A stretch of 64,000 bases of DNA from Periweissella fabalis (GCF_012396505.1 NZ_JAAXPN010000001.1:434001-498000), one strand, 5' to 3'. Positions 19,950 to 29,753 are shown, counted from the first letter of the stretch. Numbers and translations: made by a program. The notes: a model not told the origin generated them from the letters alone.

Positions 19950-20417
19950 TTATTCTTCATGCGCTCCTTTTAAATTCAATTTACCTATTATACCACCTGT
20001 TTGATAATTTCCAGGTGTAAATTCAATGATTGTGGCCTGTTGGTCCAAATTCAAAAGGGCTACTTCCTGCACAACATCTAGGTGGGCTTTAGTTACTTGC
20101 TCCCAATCAATCTTTGCTAGGGGCGTATTGGCAGCTAAAACATCCCCATCTTTAAACATATATTTTACTGGCGTTTGCGCCATTCCCGCAAAATTTAAGC
20201 CGATATGGATTAACCAACGCCCAAATGCCGTTTGAATTTGAATATTATGGTCGTTTTGTTGATAGTACGTTCCGGCAATGGGACTGACTAATTGAGCATC
20301 CGTTGGCCAAATCACCACTCCTTGACCTAAAGCATTACTGCTAAATAGACTCTCGGTTGAATCTTGACTTAATTTAATCAAACCACTAACTGGTGCCACG
20401 ATGCTTGTTGGTTTCAT
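19950..20417 (-). CDS. Lone PTS EIIA, glucose type (Crr-like)
   Basis: Single-domain EIIA-Glc of 155 residues. The ATG at 20417 has GGGGAGG six bases upstream and lies one base after the antiporter stop; an upstream start at 20432 is unlikely. The two active-site histidines are present: His57 in NDHNIQ and the phospho-acceptor His71 in LIHIGLN, where Crr has VHFGID. The fold is the same barrel-sandwich type as a biotinyl domain. No EIIB/EIIC is linked, so it may regulate its neighbours (for example the antiporter) through phosphorylation by HPr, or serve a PTS encoded elsewhere. The residues after the active site differ from typical Crr (NFAGMAQTP). Confidence 0.85.
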   Translation of the reverse strand: MKPTSIVAPVSGLIKLSQDSTESLFSSNALGQGVVIWPTDAQLVSPIAGTYYQQNDHNIQIQTAFGRWLIHIGLNFAGMAQTPVKYMFKDGDVLAANTPLAKIDWEQVTKAHLDVVQEVALLNLDQQATIIEFTPGNYQTGGIIGKLNLKGAHEE

Positions 20418-20418
20418 C

Positions 20419-22380
20419 CTAGACCTCCCCATCTAATAAACCGGCTTCAAATTGGACTAATTCAGAACTTGAAACTTGTTCTGACAGTTCCTTAGCTAAG
20501 CCTTGTGAAATTTTATTATTACTCAATTGATTTTGTAAATATTGATATTCAAATTGAAATGCTTGAACATAGGCATCGTTAAGTTGTGTTTGCATATCTT
20601 CAGTAATCGTCCGTTGAGCATATTGGCTCCAACGACGAATGAAAATATGATGAACCATCGCAATTTCTTCACGATTTTGTGCTGTACGCTCTTCGTCTAA
20701 GTACGTATTTGTTGCTTCCGTTAAAATTTCCTTAACCTGATCTAATAACTCATGGTGTTGAGCTTTTATTTTGGCAACGCGCTCCGCAAAATCTGGCATG
20801 CTTTGAATATGCTTAATTCTACGTTTTGTAAACCAAACCCGTTGTGCCATTGCCCATAAACCATGAAATAAATGGCCATGCTTATATTTAACTAATAGGC
20901 GTTTCGTGATTTTATTGGCCTCAGGTGGTAAAATGCCAGCGTGCACGGCCGCATCAATCGCATCAGCATTCGCTTCATTCATTCCCTCAATCAAGCGTAA
21001 TAATTCCTTTTGATTACCAGTAAAGAAACCATTTTGCGAACGCAAGTTATCTCGGACCATTGTTTGAATCCGACTATCGTAATCTTCATCATTTAACCGA
21101 TTTAACGCATAGTTAATCATGCTAGCCCGGGTGTGCTTTAATTCTGCTTGTGTAAAAGCAAGTGATTTGGCTGGTAACACTAGCGGAAAGACTACCGCTG
21201 GTACTAATAAACTAAGCACAATAACTGCTGCGGCAATGAAAATAATTTCAGTTCGAAATGGAAACGCACTTTGTCCGAGTTGTAATGGCAAAGAAAAGGC
21301 CATCGCTAAGGTCATTGTCCCGTGCACACCACCTAAACTAAAAAGCCACGATTCACGGCCGTGCCAATTATGACCAGCAAAATTAAGTCGCACAAACATA
21401 AAGCGAACAAACAGCATCATTGCATAAATCAAATCAGCAATAAATAAACACAATGGTATTAATGCCACCGATGTTTGTGTCATTGAAATAACCACATTTG
21501 GTAACAATAATCCTAAAATAACAAACACGAAGCCATTTAATGTATCACTTAAAATCGTCCACACTTCTTTATTGACGACTTGTAGACGCGTTGATGTCAA
21601 ACGTAACCGCGCTTGTTGGTAAGCATGTAACATTCCTGTCGCCACCACCGCTAAAATTCCTGATACCCCGACATGTTCAGCTAATAAATACACCGCAAAT
21701 GGGGTCAAAATACTCAACGGTACTAATAACGTCGCTTCACCAAGGTTATGGGTTAGTAAGCTTAATCGTAACCACAGAAGTAAGGAACCAACCACACAGC
21801 CGACCAATAAACCGCCAAAAAAGACATAACCAAAGTTCAACAAACCTGCCCCCAATGAAAAATGATTGGTTGCTAAAACTGTCAATGCAATGTCAAAAAC
21901 CACAATACCTGAGGCATCATTAAATAACGACTCAAATTCTAAGCTTTGCATTACATCAGTTGGGACTTGCCGTGAGATGGTAACTGACTTTACGGCCACC
22001 GCATCCGTTGGGGTCACAATGGCACTTAAAGCAATTGCCAATGGTAATGTAAAGACCCCAAATCGCCAATTAAGCACAAAGCCAATCACGACAATCGTAA
22101 TAATTGCTAAGATCACTGCCACCGCAAACGTTGATTTAGTTTGCTTGACGAGTTCGCTTAACTTTGTGTTTTGACTATCATTAAATAGCAGTGGTGCAAT
22201 AATAATTAATAAAAATAGCTCAGGTTGCATTTGAAAATGGGCAAGTGGCGGAATCAGGCTCAAAAGCATCCCTGCTGCAATCTGAATAAATGCCAGCGGA
22301 ATCCACGTAATGAGCTTTCCAATCACATTTGCAATTAACCCGGTAACCATGATCATAGTGATCATTAAAAATATTTCCAT
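20419..22380 (-). CDS. Na+/H+ antiporter, CPA1 family
   Basis: Membrane cation:proton antiporter of about 653 residues. The N-terminal two thirds hold about 12 membrane segments with the family motifs SAIVTPTDAVAVKSV and FNDASGIVVFDIAL (the conserved Asp for cation transport), and GGVHGTMTLAMAFSLP. The C-terminal part from about residue 420 is a soluble, charged, helical tail (KHTRASMINYALNRL...). There are two tandem ATG codons; the second (22380) has AGGAG at the better distance. It heads a tight four-gene unit with EIIA-Glc, the biotin carrier and recO. It probably serves pH and Na+ homeostasis. Confidence 0.9.
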   Translation of the reverse strand: MEIFLMITMIMVTGLIANVIGKLITWIPLAFIQIAAGMLLSLIPPLAHFQMQPELFLLIIIAPLLFNDSQNTKLSELVKQTKSTFAVAVILAIITIVVIGFVLNWRFGVFTLPLAIALSAIVTPTDAVAVKSVTISRQVPTDVMQSLEFESLFNDASGIVVFDIALTVLATNHFSLGAGLLNFGYVFFGGLLVGCVVGSLLLWLRLSLLTHNLGEATLLVPLSILTPFAVYLLAEHVGVSGILAVVATGMLHAYQQARLRLTSTRLQVVNKEVWTILSDTLNGFVFVILGLLLPNVVISMTQTSVALIPLCLFIADLIYAMMLFVRFMFVRLNFAGHNWHGRESWLFSLGGVHGTMTLAMAFSLPLQLGQSAFPFRTEIIFIAAAVIVLSLLVPAVVFPLVLPAKSLAFTQAELKHTRASMINYALNRLNDEDYDSRIQTMVRDNLRSQNGFFTGNQKELLRLIEGMNEANADAIDAAVHAGILPPEANKITKRLLVKYKHGHLFHGLWAMAQRVWFTKRRIKHIQSMPDFAERVAKIKAQHHELLDQVKEILTEATNTYLDEERTAQNREEIAMVHHIFIRRWSQYAQRTITEDMQTQLNDAYVQAFQFEYQYLQNQLSNNKISQGLAKELSEQVSSSELVQFEAGLLDGEV

Positions 22381-22383
22381 CAT

Positions 22384-22657
22384 GTTCTCCTTATGTTGTT
22401 TAGGAATATTATAACAGAGTGCTATTTATTGCGTTAAAATACCGTCGAATACTAGCAAGGGAACGTTATGATCTAAGTGATATTGCGTATATCAGGTGGT
22501 ATTTGCAATAAATGGCACGTTTTAACTGAGTGTGTGCAACTTCGATAAAAGCTGAGGGATAGCTCAACGAGAACGCATGTTCGTACATCGTAAAAAAGGT
22601 CATTTTTACAGCTAAATTGCACCTTTTTGTTTATGTATCCGCTTACAAAAATGTTAA
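22384..22657. other. Divergent intergenic region with a cre-like site
   Basis: No gene is seen. At 22634-22647 TGTATCCGCTTACA matches the cre consensus with one mismatch (T at position 5). It presumably carries the antiporter promoter on the minus strand and part of the promoter of the gene at 22713. Confidence 0.45.
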
Positions 22658-22691
22658 AATTAATTAATAGTAATTTTACTATTAATTAATT
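22658..22691. repeat. Perfect 34-base palindrome upstream of a hypothetical gene
   Basis: AATTAATTAATAGTAA, two T, then TTACTATTAATTAATT: perfect 16-base arms. It ends 21 bases before the ATG of the gene at 22713 and just before its GGGGG binding site. It could be an operator or an RNA hairpin controlling that gene. It lacks the GC core of a terminator. Confidence 0.8.
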
Positions 22692-22712
22692 GACCTAATA
22701 GGGGGTGTAGCA

Positions 22713-23348
22713 ATGCTTCAATTTGAAAAAAGTACCAATTTTACTGTAGATTTAGCTGGTGAATTCTATCCCGAAAATGCCAAAAAACGCATGGGGACGA
22801 AACCTAATTATCTACGAGATTCAGCCGTCACTGTTTTGACGTTTGGGACAATTGTTAAAGGTATCGATGCCACAATACCACACGTTAGTATCCAGCCCAA
22901 TGAACTAACAATCTACCATGTAAACGATCAAACACCTAAGACCATTGCGCTCAATCCTGAACACGTGACTTTACACGTTGGAATTTTACGAGCAACTGGT
23001 AATGCTTTGTCCCAAGGGGGTAGCTTGAACATGGGCGGTCTTGGTAGTCGTCTACAAAATACGTATACCACGTATCTGGAAATTCAAACTCCAGACCAAA
23101 CCATTAGCTTACGGGTTAGTTCCCTCCGCTTATACCTTGCAATTGCCCAAGGAGCATTGGCTGATTGGGGTTGGCAAGTGATTGATGATCTCAAGTTATT
23201 CCCGGAAGCTCAAAATTATTCCTTGGAAAATTACCGCGATTTTGAACAATTTTTAAATGATCCTGAAAAAGGCTTCACCGCTTATACCCAAGCAGCCGAT
23301 TATCCAGATGTCATTAATTACGATGGTTCACAAATTTTACCCAATTAG
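22713..23348 (+). CDS. Hypothetical protein
   Basis: A 211-residue soluble protein I do not recognise. It has no membrane segment or signal peptide. The first 140 residues look rich in beta strands (FTVDLAGEFY, SAVTVLTFGTIVKGID, TIALNPEHVTLHVGI), with a Gly-rich turn SQGGSLNMGGLGSR near residue 105; the last 60 are more helical and acidic. A GGGGGTG site is 7 bases before the ATG. The 34-base palindrome and a near-cre site upstream suggest regulation. It converges on topA across a shared terminator. Confidence 0.75.
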   Translation: MLQFEKSTNFTVDLAGEFYPENAKKRMGTKPNYLRDSAVTVLTFGTIVKGIDATIPHVSIQPNELTIYHVNDQTPKTIALNPEHVTLHVGILRATGNALSQGGSLNMGGLGSRLQNTYTTYLEIQTPDQTISLRVSSLRLYLAIAQGALADWGWQVIDDLKLFPEAQNYSLENYRDFEQFLNDPEKGFTAYTQAADYPDVINYDGSQILPN

Positions 23349-23370
23349 TAACACAATACGATGCCTAAAC

Positions 23371-23410
23371 AAATATCCCGACTGAATTTTAAAATTCAGT
23401 CGGGATATTT
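23371..23410. terminator. Bidirectional terminator, perfect 20-base arms
   Basis: AAATATCCCGACTGAATTTT and its exact reverse complement form a 40-base palindrome with T-rich ends on both strands. It lies between the convergent genes at 22713 (+) and topA (-) and serves both. Confidence 0.9.
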
Positions 23411-23452
23411 TAGTTACATGCTATTGCTAAACGTGCTTATTATCGTGCCCAT

Positions 23453-25624
23453 TTATTTTTGTACGTCTTCTTCATAATCACCATTTGGACAAATAACTTG
23501 CTTACCACCCTTAACCTTCTTTTCAACTAAGAAGTGACCATCATTTGGACAGTTACGATTCAATGGTTTATCCCATGATGTAAAATCACAATCAGGATAA
23601 CGTGAACAACCATAGAAAATCCGATTCCGGCGTGATTTACGTTCAATAACTTGTCCCTCATGACAGACCGGACAAACCATGCCAATTTCCTTAACGACTG
23701 CTTTAGTATTTCGGCAATCCGGGAAGCGTGAGCAAGCATAGAATTTACCAAAACGACCAAGTTTAACAACCATTGGCGCCCCACAAATATCACAATCAAA
23801 ACCAGCCATTTCATCTTTCATGGTGATTTTTTCCAGGTTTTCTTCGGCTTTATGCACTTCTTCTTCAAACGGACCAAAGAAATCACTAATGACTTTTACC
23901 CATTGCTCTTTACCAACTTCAACATTATCAAGTTGTTCTTCGATATTGGCCGTAAATTTAATATCGATAATGTCCGGGAAGAAGTCTTTGATCACATCTT
24001 CAACAATCATCCCCAATTCAGTTGGTTCAAAGCGCCGAGCTTCCAACTTAACGTAATTCCGTTTTTGAATTGTATCCAAAGTTGGCGCATACGTTGATGG
24101 GCGCCCCACTCCATTTTCTTCAAGTGCTTTGATTAATGCCGCTTCAGAGAATCGGGCTGGTGGCTGTGTAAAGTGTTGGGCCGGATCAATTTTACTTAAT
24201 TGCACTGCATCCCCAATTTCAAGATCAGGTAAGACATTATCTTTTTCCTTGGCTGAGGCATATGCTTTAGTAAACCCAGCAAACTTAGTCTTAGAGCCAT
24301 TTGCACGGAACGTTACGCCATTTTGGGCAATCGTAACAGTCATGGTATCCAAAATTTCAGGGGTCATTTGACTAGCCACAAAGCGTGACCAAATCAATGA
24401 ATACAATTTGAATTGGTCATTAGTTAATTTATCTTTAACTGAATCCGGTGTCCGTAAAACAGAAGTTGGCCGAATCCCTTCGTGGGCATCTTGGGCTCCT
24501 TCTTGTAATTTTACTGAGCGGGGATGACTAGCGGCATATTCTTCACCATATGCGTCATGAATAAATTGGGCTGCTTCTGCTTTAGCCCCCGCTGAAATCC
24601 GCGTTGAGTCCGTCCGCATATACGTAATTAATCCAACCGTACCTTCTTTACCACCCAAGTTAATACCTTCATACAATTGTTGGGCCGCCATCATGGTTTT
24701 GCGTGTCCGGAAATTCAATTGTGTATTAGCCGTTTGTTGCATTGTTGAAGTTGTAAATGGTGGTTGTGGTTGGCGTTTACGTTCTTTTTTAACAACGTCA
24801 AGCACTTCAAAGTCGCCTTGTTGATCAAGTTGTTGCAAAATTGCTTGCACTGCAGCGTTATCTGGAACCGCAGTTTTCTTACCATCTAAGCCATAGAAAG
24901 TTGCTTTAAATTTAGTGCGGTTTTTCTTAAATTCACTATCAAGAGTCCAATATTCTTCTGGTTCAAACGCTTCGATTTCACGTTCACGCTTAATAATTAA
25001 ATCTAACGCAATTGATTGTACACGGCCTGCTGAGAGGCCTTTTTTAACTTTTTTCCATAAGACTGGTGAAATTGAGTAACCAACAAGGCGGTCAAGAACC
25101 CGCCGTGCTTGTTGAGCATCAACTAGATCCATGTTAATTGCCCGCGGGGTTTTAAAGGCATCTTTAACGGCATCTTTAGTGATTTCGTTAAAGACAACCC
25201 GATTTTTATCTTCTGGATTTAAGCCAAGTAGATAACTTAAGTGCCAAGCAATTGCTTCCCCTTCACGGTCCGGGTCACTTGCGAGAAAGACTTGTTTAGC
25301 TGCTTTAGCTTCTTTACGGAGACCTTTAATAACATCCCCTTTACCGCGAATTGAGATATATTTAGGCTCGAAGTTATTGTCGGTATCAACACCCATCTGT
25401 GACTTTGGTAAGTCACGCACATGCCCCAAAGATGCTACTACTTTATAGGTACTTCCGAGATATTTTTCAATTGTTTTGGCTTTTGAAGGTGATTCCACAA
25501 TTACCAAGTTCTTTTTGCGTTTAGTTGTTTTTTTAGTTGTTTTTTTTGATTTTTCTGCTTTAGTAGCTGTTTTTTCACTAGCTTTTTTGGCAGTTAACGT
25601 TGTTTTTTTAGTCGTAGTCGCCAT
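23453..25624 (-). CDS. topA: DNA topoisomerase I
   Basis: Type IA topoisomerase that relaxes negative supercoils. It has 723 residues. The TOPRIM domain starts at [18 protein letters not shown] (about residues 41-58) with [14 protein letters not shown]; the active-site Tyr lies in [12 protein letters not shown]. The C-terminus carries two zinc ribbons (CDICG...CSRFPDC and CPVCHEG...CSRYPDC) and a third degenerate one. The odd part is a 39-residue N-terminal tail made almost only of Lys, Thr and Ala, absent from the usual enzyme. dprA lies just upstream, the conserved order. Confidence 0.97.
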   Translation of the reverse strand: MATTTKKTTLTAKKASEKTATKAEKSKKTTKKTTKRKKNLVIVESPSKAKTIEKYLGSTYKVVASLGHVRDLPKSQMGVDTDNNFEPKYISIRGKGDVIKGLRKEAKAAKQVFLASDPDREGEAIAWHLSYLLGLNPEDKNRVVFNEITKDAVKDAFKTPRAINMDLVDAQQARRVLDRLVGYSISPVLWKKVKKGLSAGRVQSIALDLIIKREREIEAFEPEEYWTLDSEFKKNRTKFKATFYGLDGKKTAVPDNAAVQAILQQLDQQGDFEVLDVVKKERKRQPQPPFTTSTMQQTANTQLNFRTRKTMMAAQQLYEGINLGGKEGTVGLITYMRTDSTRISAGAKAEAAQFIHDAYGEEYAASHPRSVKLQEGAQDAHEGIRPTSVLRTPDSVKDKLTNDQFKLYSLIWSRFVASQMTPEILDTMTVTIAQNGVTFRANGSKTKFAGFTKAYASAKEKDNVLPDLEIGDAVQLSKIDPAQHFTQPPARFSEAALIKALEENGVGRPSTYAPTLDTIQKRNYVKLEARRFEPTELGMIVEDVIKDFFPDIIDIKFTANIEEQLDNVEVGKEQWVKVISDFFGPFEEEVHKAEENLEKITMKDEMAGFDCDICGAPMVVKLGRFGKFYACSRFPDCRNTKAVVKEIGMVCPVCHEGQVIERKSRRNRIFYGCSRYPDCDFTSWDKPLNRNCPNDGHFLVEKKVKGGKQVICPNGDYEEDVQK

Positions 25625-25747
25625 GAATGCTCCTAGTATTTATTTTATATTTCGACTTTCAAAATAAATTGGTCATTTAGCACGATAACACACCAAAGCG
25701 AAAAATGTCAAAAATAATCCGTGCTTATTGCAAAATAATTCCTTAAT

Positions 25748-26617
25748 TTAAACATTATTTAGGCGCATTTCCTTTAAAATATCTCCACCAACCATCACAC
25801 ACCCGGCTCCAGCTGCAATTAATTGGTTACACCCCACTGACATCGGGGCATTAATTGGACCAGGAACAGCTAAGACATTGCGATTTTCTTGTAATGCAAG
25901 ATTAGCTGTAATTAAACTGCCTGAATTTTCAGCCGCTTCAATCACAACCGTTGTCTGACATAAACCAGCAATAATACGATTACGAGCGGGAAAATGATAT
26001 TTTCGTGGTCCCGTCCCCACTGGATATTCACTTAAAACAATACCCGTTTGTGCAACTAAATTTTGTAATCTTTGGGAACTTTTAGGGTACGCAATATCTA
26101 AACCAGTCCCAATAACACCTATTGGGACTGCTCGTTGTTCGATGCACTGTACATGCGTATAATAATCTATCCCCATTGCCAAGCCACTAACGATTCCAAT
26201 ACCGGCAGCTTGCAATGGCCTAATTAAGCACGATAAAACTTGGCGGCCGTATGCAGTAGCCTTACGTGCACCAACTAACGATACTAATGGTAACTGTAGT
26301 GCACGTAAATCACCATCATAATAAATAATAACTGGTGGCTGAAAACTTTCCTTTAGTAATAATGGATAAGCAGCATCACTGATAGCTAAATATGGATATT
26401 GTTGTTGCATTTGTTGTTGCTGTTGAACACTTCCATAATATTGCTTTCCTTTTATTGCTTGATTATCAGATAAATTAAGTAACTGACAGATAAAACTCCA
26501 ATTTAATGGTAGCGATATTTGGGGATGATTTTGAATCCATGTAGCTAAAAAAGTTAACTGTTTTTGATTTAATCCAGGTGTTAAACTTAACTGCAGTAAA
26601 AATTCACGTATTTCCAT
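25748..26617 (-). CDS. dprA: DNA processing protein DprA (Smf)
   Basis: Loads RecA onto incoming single-stranded DNA during transformation. The 289-residue protein has the DprA Rossmann fold: GARKATAYGRQ (about residues 116-126), SGLAMGIDYYTH, IGTGLDIAYP, SEYPVGTGP and the RNRIIAGL segment. The N-terminal part is a Gln-rich helical domain with a run of QQQQQMQQQ near residue 65; the usual C-terminal winged-helix domain is absent. It lies upstream of topA in the conserved dprA-topA pair and implies at least ancestral competence. Confidence 0.95.
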   Translation of the reverse strand: MEIREFLLQLSLTPGLNQKQLTFLATWIQNHPQISLPLNWSFICQLLNLSDNQAIKGKQYYGSVQQQQQMQQQYPYLAISDAAYPLLLKESFQPPVIIYYDGDLRALQLPLVSLVGARKATAYGRQVLSCLIRPLQAAGIGIVSGLAMGIDYYTHVQCIEQRAVPIGVIGTGLDIAYPKSSQRLQNLVAQTGIVLSEYPVGTGPRKYHFPARNRIIAGLCQTTVVIEAAENSGSLITANLALQENRNVLAVPGPINAPMSVGCNQLIAAGAGCVMVGGDILKEMRLNNV

Positions 26618-26656
26618 TTACTTGATCCCTATCATTTAATTTTTAATAAAGTACGT

Positions 26657-26694
26657 AAAAAAGGGCAGTCTCCATCATGAAAACTGCCCTTTTA
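26657..26694 (-). terminator. Terminator after the YeiH-family gene
   Basis: AAAAGGGCAGT and ACTGCCCTTTT form perfect 11-base arms with T-rich ends on both strands, 17 bases after the exporter's stop on the minus strand. Confidence 0.85.
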
Positions 26695-26710
26695 ATATAG
26701 AAATAAATTA

Positions 26711-27706
26711 TTAAAATAATACTTTAATTAAAATTACTGCTAATAAAATTTGGAATACTCCTGTAGTAAAGCCATAGCTTAAGAATCGTACACCAGAGTC
26801 TTTAATTGTCTTAAATTTCAAATTCAAACCAATTCCAGCTAAGTTGACAATCCCAAAGAAACTAGCGATTTCTTTAGCACTTCCGGTTAGTATATGAGGA
26901 AGTGGCAAAAAACTATTAATTAGTAGGAAAACAACAAAGACTATAATAAACCAAGGTACATTAAATTTTTTGGCTTGATTCATTATCTTAGAGTTAGAGG
27001 CTTTTTTTTGTGCCATACGTGCAAATACTAAGACAACTACTGTTAACATAATGATTCGAAGCATTTTAAAAATTGTTGCATAAGTAACAACTGTCGGATT
27101 AATTAAAGCTGCGGTTCCTACAACCTGACCAACTGATTGAACAGTTCCACCAACTAATGCTCCTAATAAAACATTATTATGGCCGATTAAATGTGGTCCT
27201 AATAATGGCAAAACCAACAAAAGTAATACCCCAGTCAAACTAACAGTGGCAACAGTAGTTCGACGTTGGTCATCATCTGCACCAATAACTGGGGCTACCG
27301 CAGCAATTGCGCTTGAACCACATACCGCATTCCCTGCTCCCATTAGCATGGCTGATTCACTTGAAACTTTAAATAAGCGCTCACCCATGAATAAGACCAC
27401 AGCAATGGTTAAAAACATTTGAATTAATATAAAAGCAATCCCATTAATACCTAAGTTTTCGATTGTCTTAAAAGTAACGGTTAATCCAAGTAAAGCAATT
27501 CCAATCTCGATGGGATACTTTTCAGCCCATTTCATTCCAGGAGCAAAACGCTTATTAGTAAAAACTGTATTTCCTAAAATTATTCCTAGTAGCATAGCAA
27601 TTGATTCTGCACCCAATTGAGGCAAAAAAGTCGCCAAAAATTTTGAAATAACAGATAATATGAGCGTTACTATAATCCCTAAAATCATTGTGCGTTTAAT
27701 TTTCAT
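26711..27706 (-). CDS. Putative sulfate/anion exporter, YeiH family (UPF0324)
   Basis: Integral membrane protein of 331 residues with about 10 hydrophobic segments. Family signatures are AMLLGIILGN, IEIGIALLGLTVTFKTI, the invariant MGAGNAVCGSSAIAAVAPVI (about residues 121-140) and LVGGTVQSVGQVVG. Substrate is not established; members are annotated as sulfate exporters and are usually controlled by a divergent LysR protein, as here. The promoter must lie in the 117-base AT-rich gap before the LysR gene. Confidence 0.9.
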   Translation of the reverse strand: MKIKRTMILGIIVTLILSVISKFLATFLPQLGAESIAMLLGIILGNTVFTNKRFAPGMKWAEKYPIEIGIALLGLTVTFKTIENLGINGIAFILIQMFLTIAVVLFMGERLFKVSSESAMLMGAGNAVCGSSAIAAVAPVIGADDDQRRTTVATVSLTGVLLLLVLPLLGPHLIGHNNVLLGALVGGTVQSVGQVVGTAALINPTVVTYATIFKMLRIIMLTVVVLVFARMAQKKASNSKIMNQAKKFNVPWFIIVFVVFLLINSFLPLPHILTGSAKEIASFFGIVNLAGIGLNLKFKTIKDSGVRFLSYGFTTGVFQILLAVILIKVLF

Positions 27707-27823
27707 TTAATTAAACCTTCTTTCTAACTAACTTATATTTTATAGTGTAAAATGCAAAGTAAGATTTGTAAAATTTATTTATTTAATACAATCAATCAGT
27801 TTTTTTAATATGAAGGATTTAAT

Positions 27824-28642
27824 ATGTTTAGACTTTTAACAACTTTTATTACTGTATATGAAACTAGGAATTTTTCCAACGCAGCTCGTCAGCTGTTTAT
27901 TTCCCAGCCAACAGTTAGCAATCACATTCAGCAATTAGAAACTCATTTTGATACACAATTGTTTATTCGTAATGGCCATAGTGAGGTCATTCCAACTGAA
28001 ATTGCACGAAGAATTTATGATAAAGCACTTAAAATTATGAACGATTGGACTGCTGTAGAACAAGATGTTTTAAGCCATCATGATCCTAAAGTTCCATTTA
28101 AAATTGCAGTATCGCATACAACTGGGGCTATTTTTTTACCTAAATTAATTCCATTTATTCTTGAGCAAGATATAAATTTCGATATTCAAGTTCAAATGCA
28201 TAATTCTGATCAAGTTCTTGAATTATTGAGTCAACATCAAATTGATATGGGTTTAATTGAAAAACCTATCGTTAATAATAATGTTGTTAGTCATATTATG
28301 ATGCTCGATCAATTAGTTTTAGCTGGAGATTTGGGAAATAAATTGTGGCTTGTTCGAGAAGCTGGATCTGGGGTTTATCATTTCACACAACAATATTTTA
28401 AAGCACAACATTTGCGTCCAGAAAAGCAAATAATGATTGCAAATAACGACATCATCATGGCTCTTTTGAATGCTGGTATTGGTAAATCAATTGTTTCATT
28501 AAATGCTCTACCTAAAGACATCCCCTATCAGGAACTTGATGAAACATTTAATCGTAACTTTTATCTGCTTACTAGTCGTGATAGTAAGCATCCAATGATT
28601 ATGAGCACTCTTAACAAAATTATTGCTAAATTCAGCCTTTAA
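27824..28642 (+). CDS. LysR-family transcriptional regulator (divergent to YeiH)
   Basis: A 272-residue regulator. The winged helix at residues 1-60 shows TRNFSNAARQLFISQPTVSNH and ETHFDTQLFIRNG. The effector domain starts at PFKIAVSHTTGAIFLP. It is somewhat shorter than the typical 290-300 residues. The divergent arrangement with the YeiH-family exporter, as known for yeiE-yeiH, suggests it controls that gene. The binding site for the ribosome is weak (AAGGATTTA before the ATG). Confidence 0.9.
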   Translation: MFRLLTTFITVYETRNFSNAARQLFISQPTVSNHIQQLETHFDTQLFIRNGHSEVIPTEIARRIYDKALKIMNDWTAVEQDVLSHHDPKVPFKIAVSHTTGAIFLPKLIPFILEQDINFDIQVQMHNSDQVLELLSQHQIDMGLIEKPIVNNNVVSHIMMLDQLVLAGDLGNKLWLVREAGSGVYHFTQQYFKAQHLRPEKQIMIANNDIIMALLNAGIGKSIVSLNALPKDIPYQELDETFNRNFYLLTSRDSKHPMIMSTLNKIIAKFSL

Positions 28643-28646
28643 CTTC

Positions 28647-28686
28647 AAAAAAGCACTGATAGAGTTATCCCTATCAGTGCTTTTTT
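28647..28686. terminator. Bidirectional terminator
   Basis: AAAAAAGCACTGATAG and CTATCAGTGCTTTTTT form perfect 16-base arms. It separates the convergent LysR gene (+) and SMR gene (-), whose stop codon it touches. Confidence 0.92.
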
Positions 28687-28687
28687 C

Positions 28688-29020
28688 TCATCCATGACTT
28701 GGTGCGTATAAGTTAAGTAAAACTACGCCACACACAATTAACATTAATGCTAAATAAACTTGCCATACGAAATGCGTATGATACACCACCAGATCTAATA
28801 CTGTCAAAATGACAATCCCCACCGCTGACCATATTGCATACGCGATACCAGTTGGAATTACAGTTAACGATTGGCCTAACGAATAAAAACTAACACAGTA
28901 AAATACAATAATTCCTAATAATAACATCGGATTGAAGCCTGAAGTTGTTGCGTTGATCCGCAATAATGATGTTGCAATTAGTTCTGAAATAATTGCAATT
29001 CCCAACGAAATATAAACCAT
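28688..29020 (-). CDS. Small multidrug resistance (SMR) transporter
   Basis: A 110-residue, four-helix membrane protein of the EmrE/QacH type, working as a dimer to expel cationic compounds or metabolites such as guanidinium. The essential Glu is in ISELIATSLLR (residue 13), and the signature GIAYAIWSAVG is at about residues 58-68. It is a single gene here; other SMR proteins of the guanidinium or polyamine class come in pairs, so a homodimeric drug pump is more likely. No SD core is obvious besides AGGTA upstream of the ATG. Confidence 0.88.
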   Translation of the reverse strand: MVYISLGIAIISELIATSLLRINATTSGFNPMLLLGIIVFYCVSFYSLGQSLTVIPTGIAYAIWSAVGIVILTVLDLVVYHTHFVWQVYLALMLIVCGVVLLNLYAPSHG

Positions 29021-29091
29021 AAATGTACCTCAATTTAAGTTATTTATTAAACCATACCATTTTATTTAGTTAAAAAGCCATCAATTAATTA

Positions 29092-29128
29092 AAAAAATAA
29101 GACGAGAAGATTCCCTCCCGTCTTATCT
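29092..29128 (-). terminator. Terminator after lepB
   Basis: AAGACGGGAG ... CTTCTCGTCTT stem on the minus strand followed by ATTTTTTT, starting 9 bases after the lepB stop. Confidence 0.75.
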
Positions 29129-29132
29129 TATC

Positions 29133-29753
29133 TTAGTTTGCTTGATAACTATTAATAATTTGGTGGTGTGCTTGCCAAGGAAAGGCTTTAACAACCCCTA
29201 AAATTTGATCTCTAGGTACTAATCCCCAATACCGACTATCATTTGATACTGAGCGATGATCACCCATTACAAAGTAATAACCCTTTGGGATAACATTATC
29301 GCTATTAGCTTTAAAAGTCCATTTATGTGCAGTTGCTAATGAAGTTAACGTGAAACCAGGAAATGATTGGCCTAACATATTTAGTGTACCAGCATTTTGT
29401 TGGTCTTTGCTAATATAACTTTGTGAAGCCTGCTTATTGTTGATAAATAATTTACCATCAGCAGAATATCGTATTGAATCACCAGGTAAACCAATCACAC
29501 GTTTGACATAATCGATATTTTGATCGTTAGCTTGCGGATCAACTTTTTTTGCATCGAAAACAACAACCGAGTCATGTTTGATTTGCGCCTTATGTAACAA
29601 TACCAATGATTGTCGGTTTTGCAAGTTAGGTTGCATTGAGGTACCATCAACCTTAACGACTGATAAAAAGTTATCTTTAACAAAGAATGCGATTGCAACC
29701 CCAATAACAATTGGAATTACCCATTCTAATACCTTCTTTAATCCTTTCATCAA
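29133..29753 (-). CDS. lepB: Type I signal peptidase
   Basis: Cleaves signal peptides from exported proteins at the outer face of the membrane. It has 206 residues with a single N-terminal membrane anchor (about residues 8-25). The catalytic Ser39 lies in GTSMQPNL and the Lys general base in YVKRVIGLPGD near residue 83. The box-E motif MGDHRSVSNDSR is near the C-terminus. This is the Gram-positive one-anchor form. Two tandem ATG codons occur; either could be used. Confidence 0.95.
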   Translation of the reverse strand: MMKGLKKVLEWVIPIVIGVAIAFFVKDNFLSVVKVDGTSMQPNLQNRQSLVLLHKAQIKHDSVVVFDAKKVDPQANDQNIDYVKRVIGLPGDSIRYSADGKLFINNKQASQSYISKDQQNAGTLNMLGQSFPGFTLTSLATAHKWTFKANSDNVIPKGYYFVMGDHRSVSNDSRYWGLVPRDQILGVVKAFPWQAHHQIINSYQAN

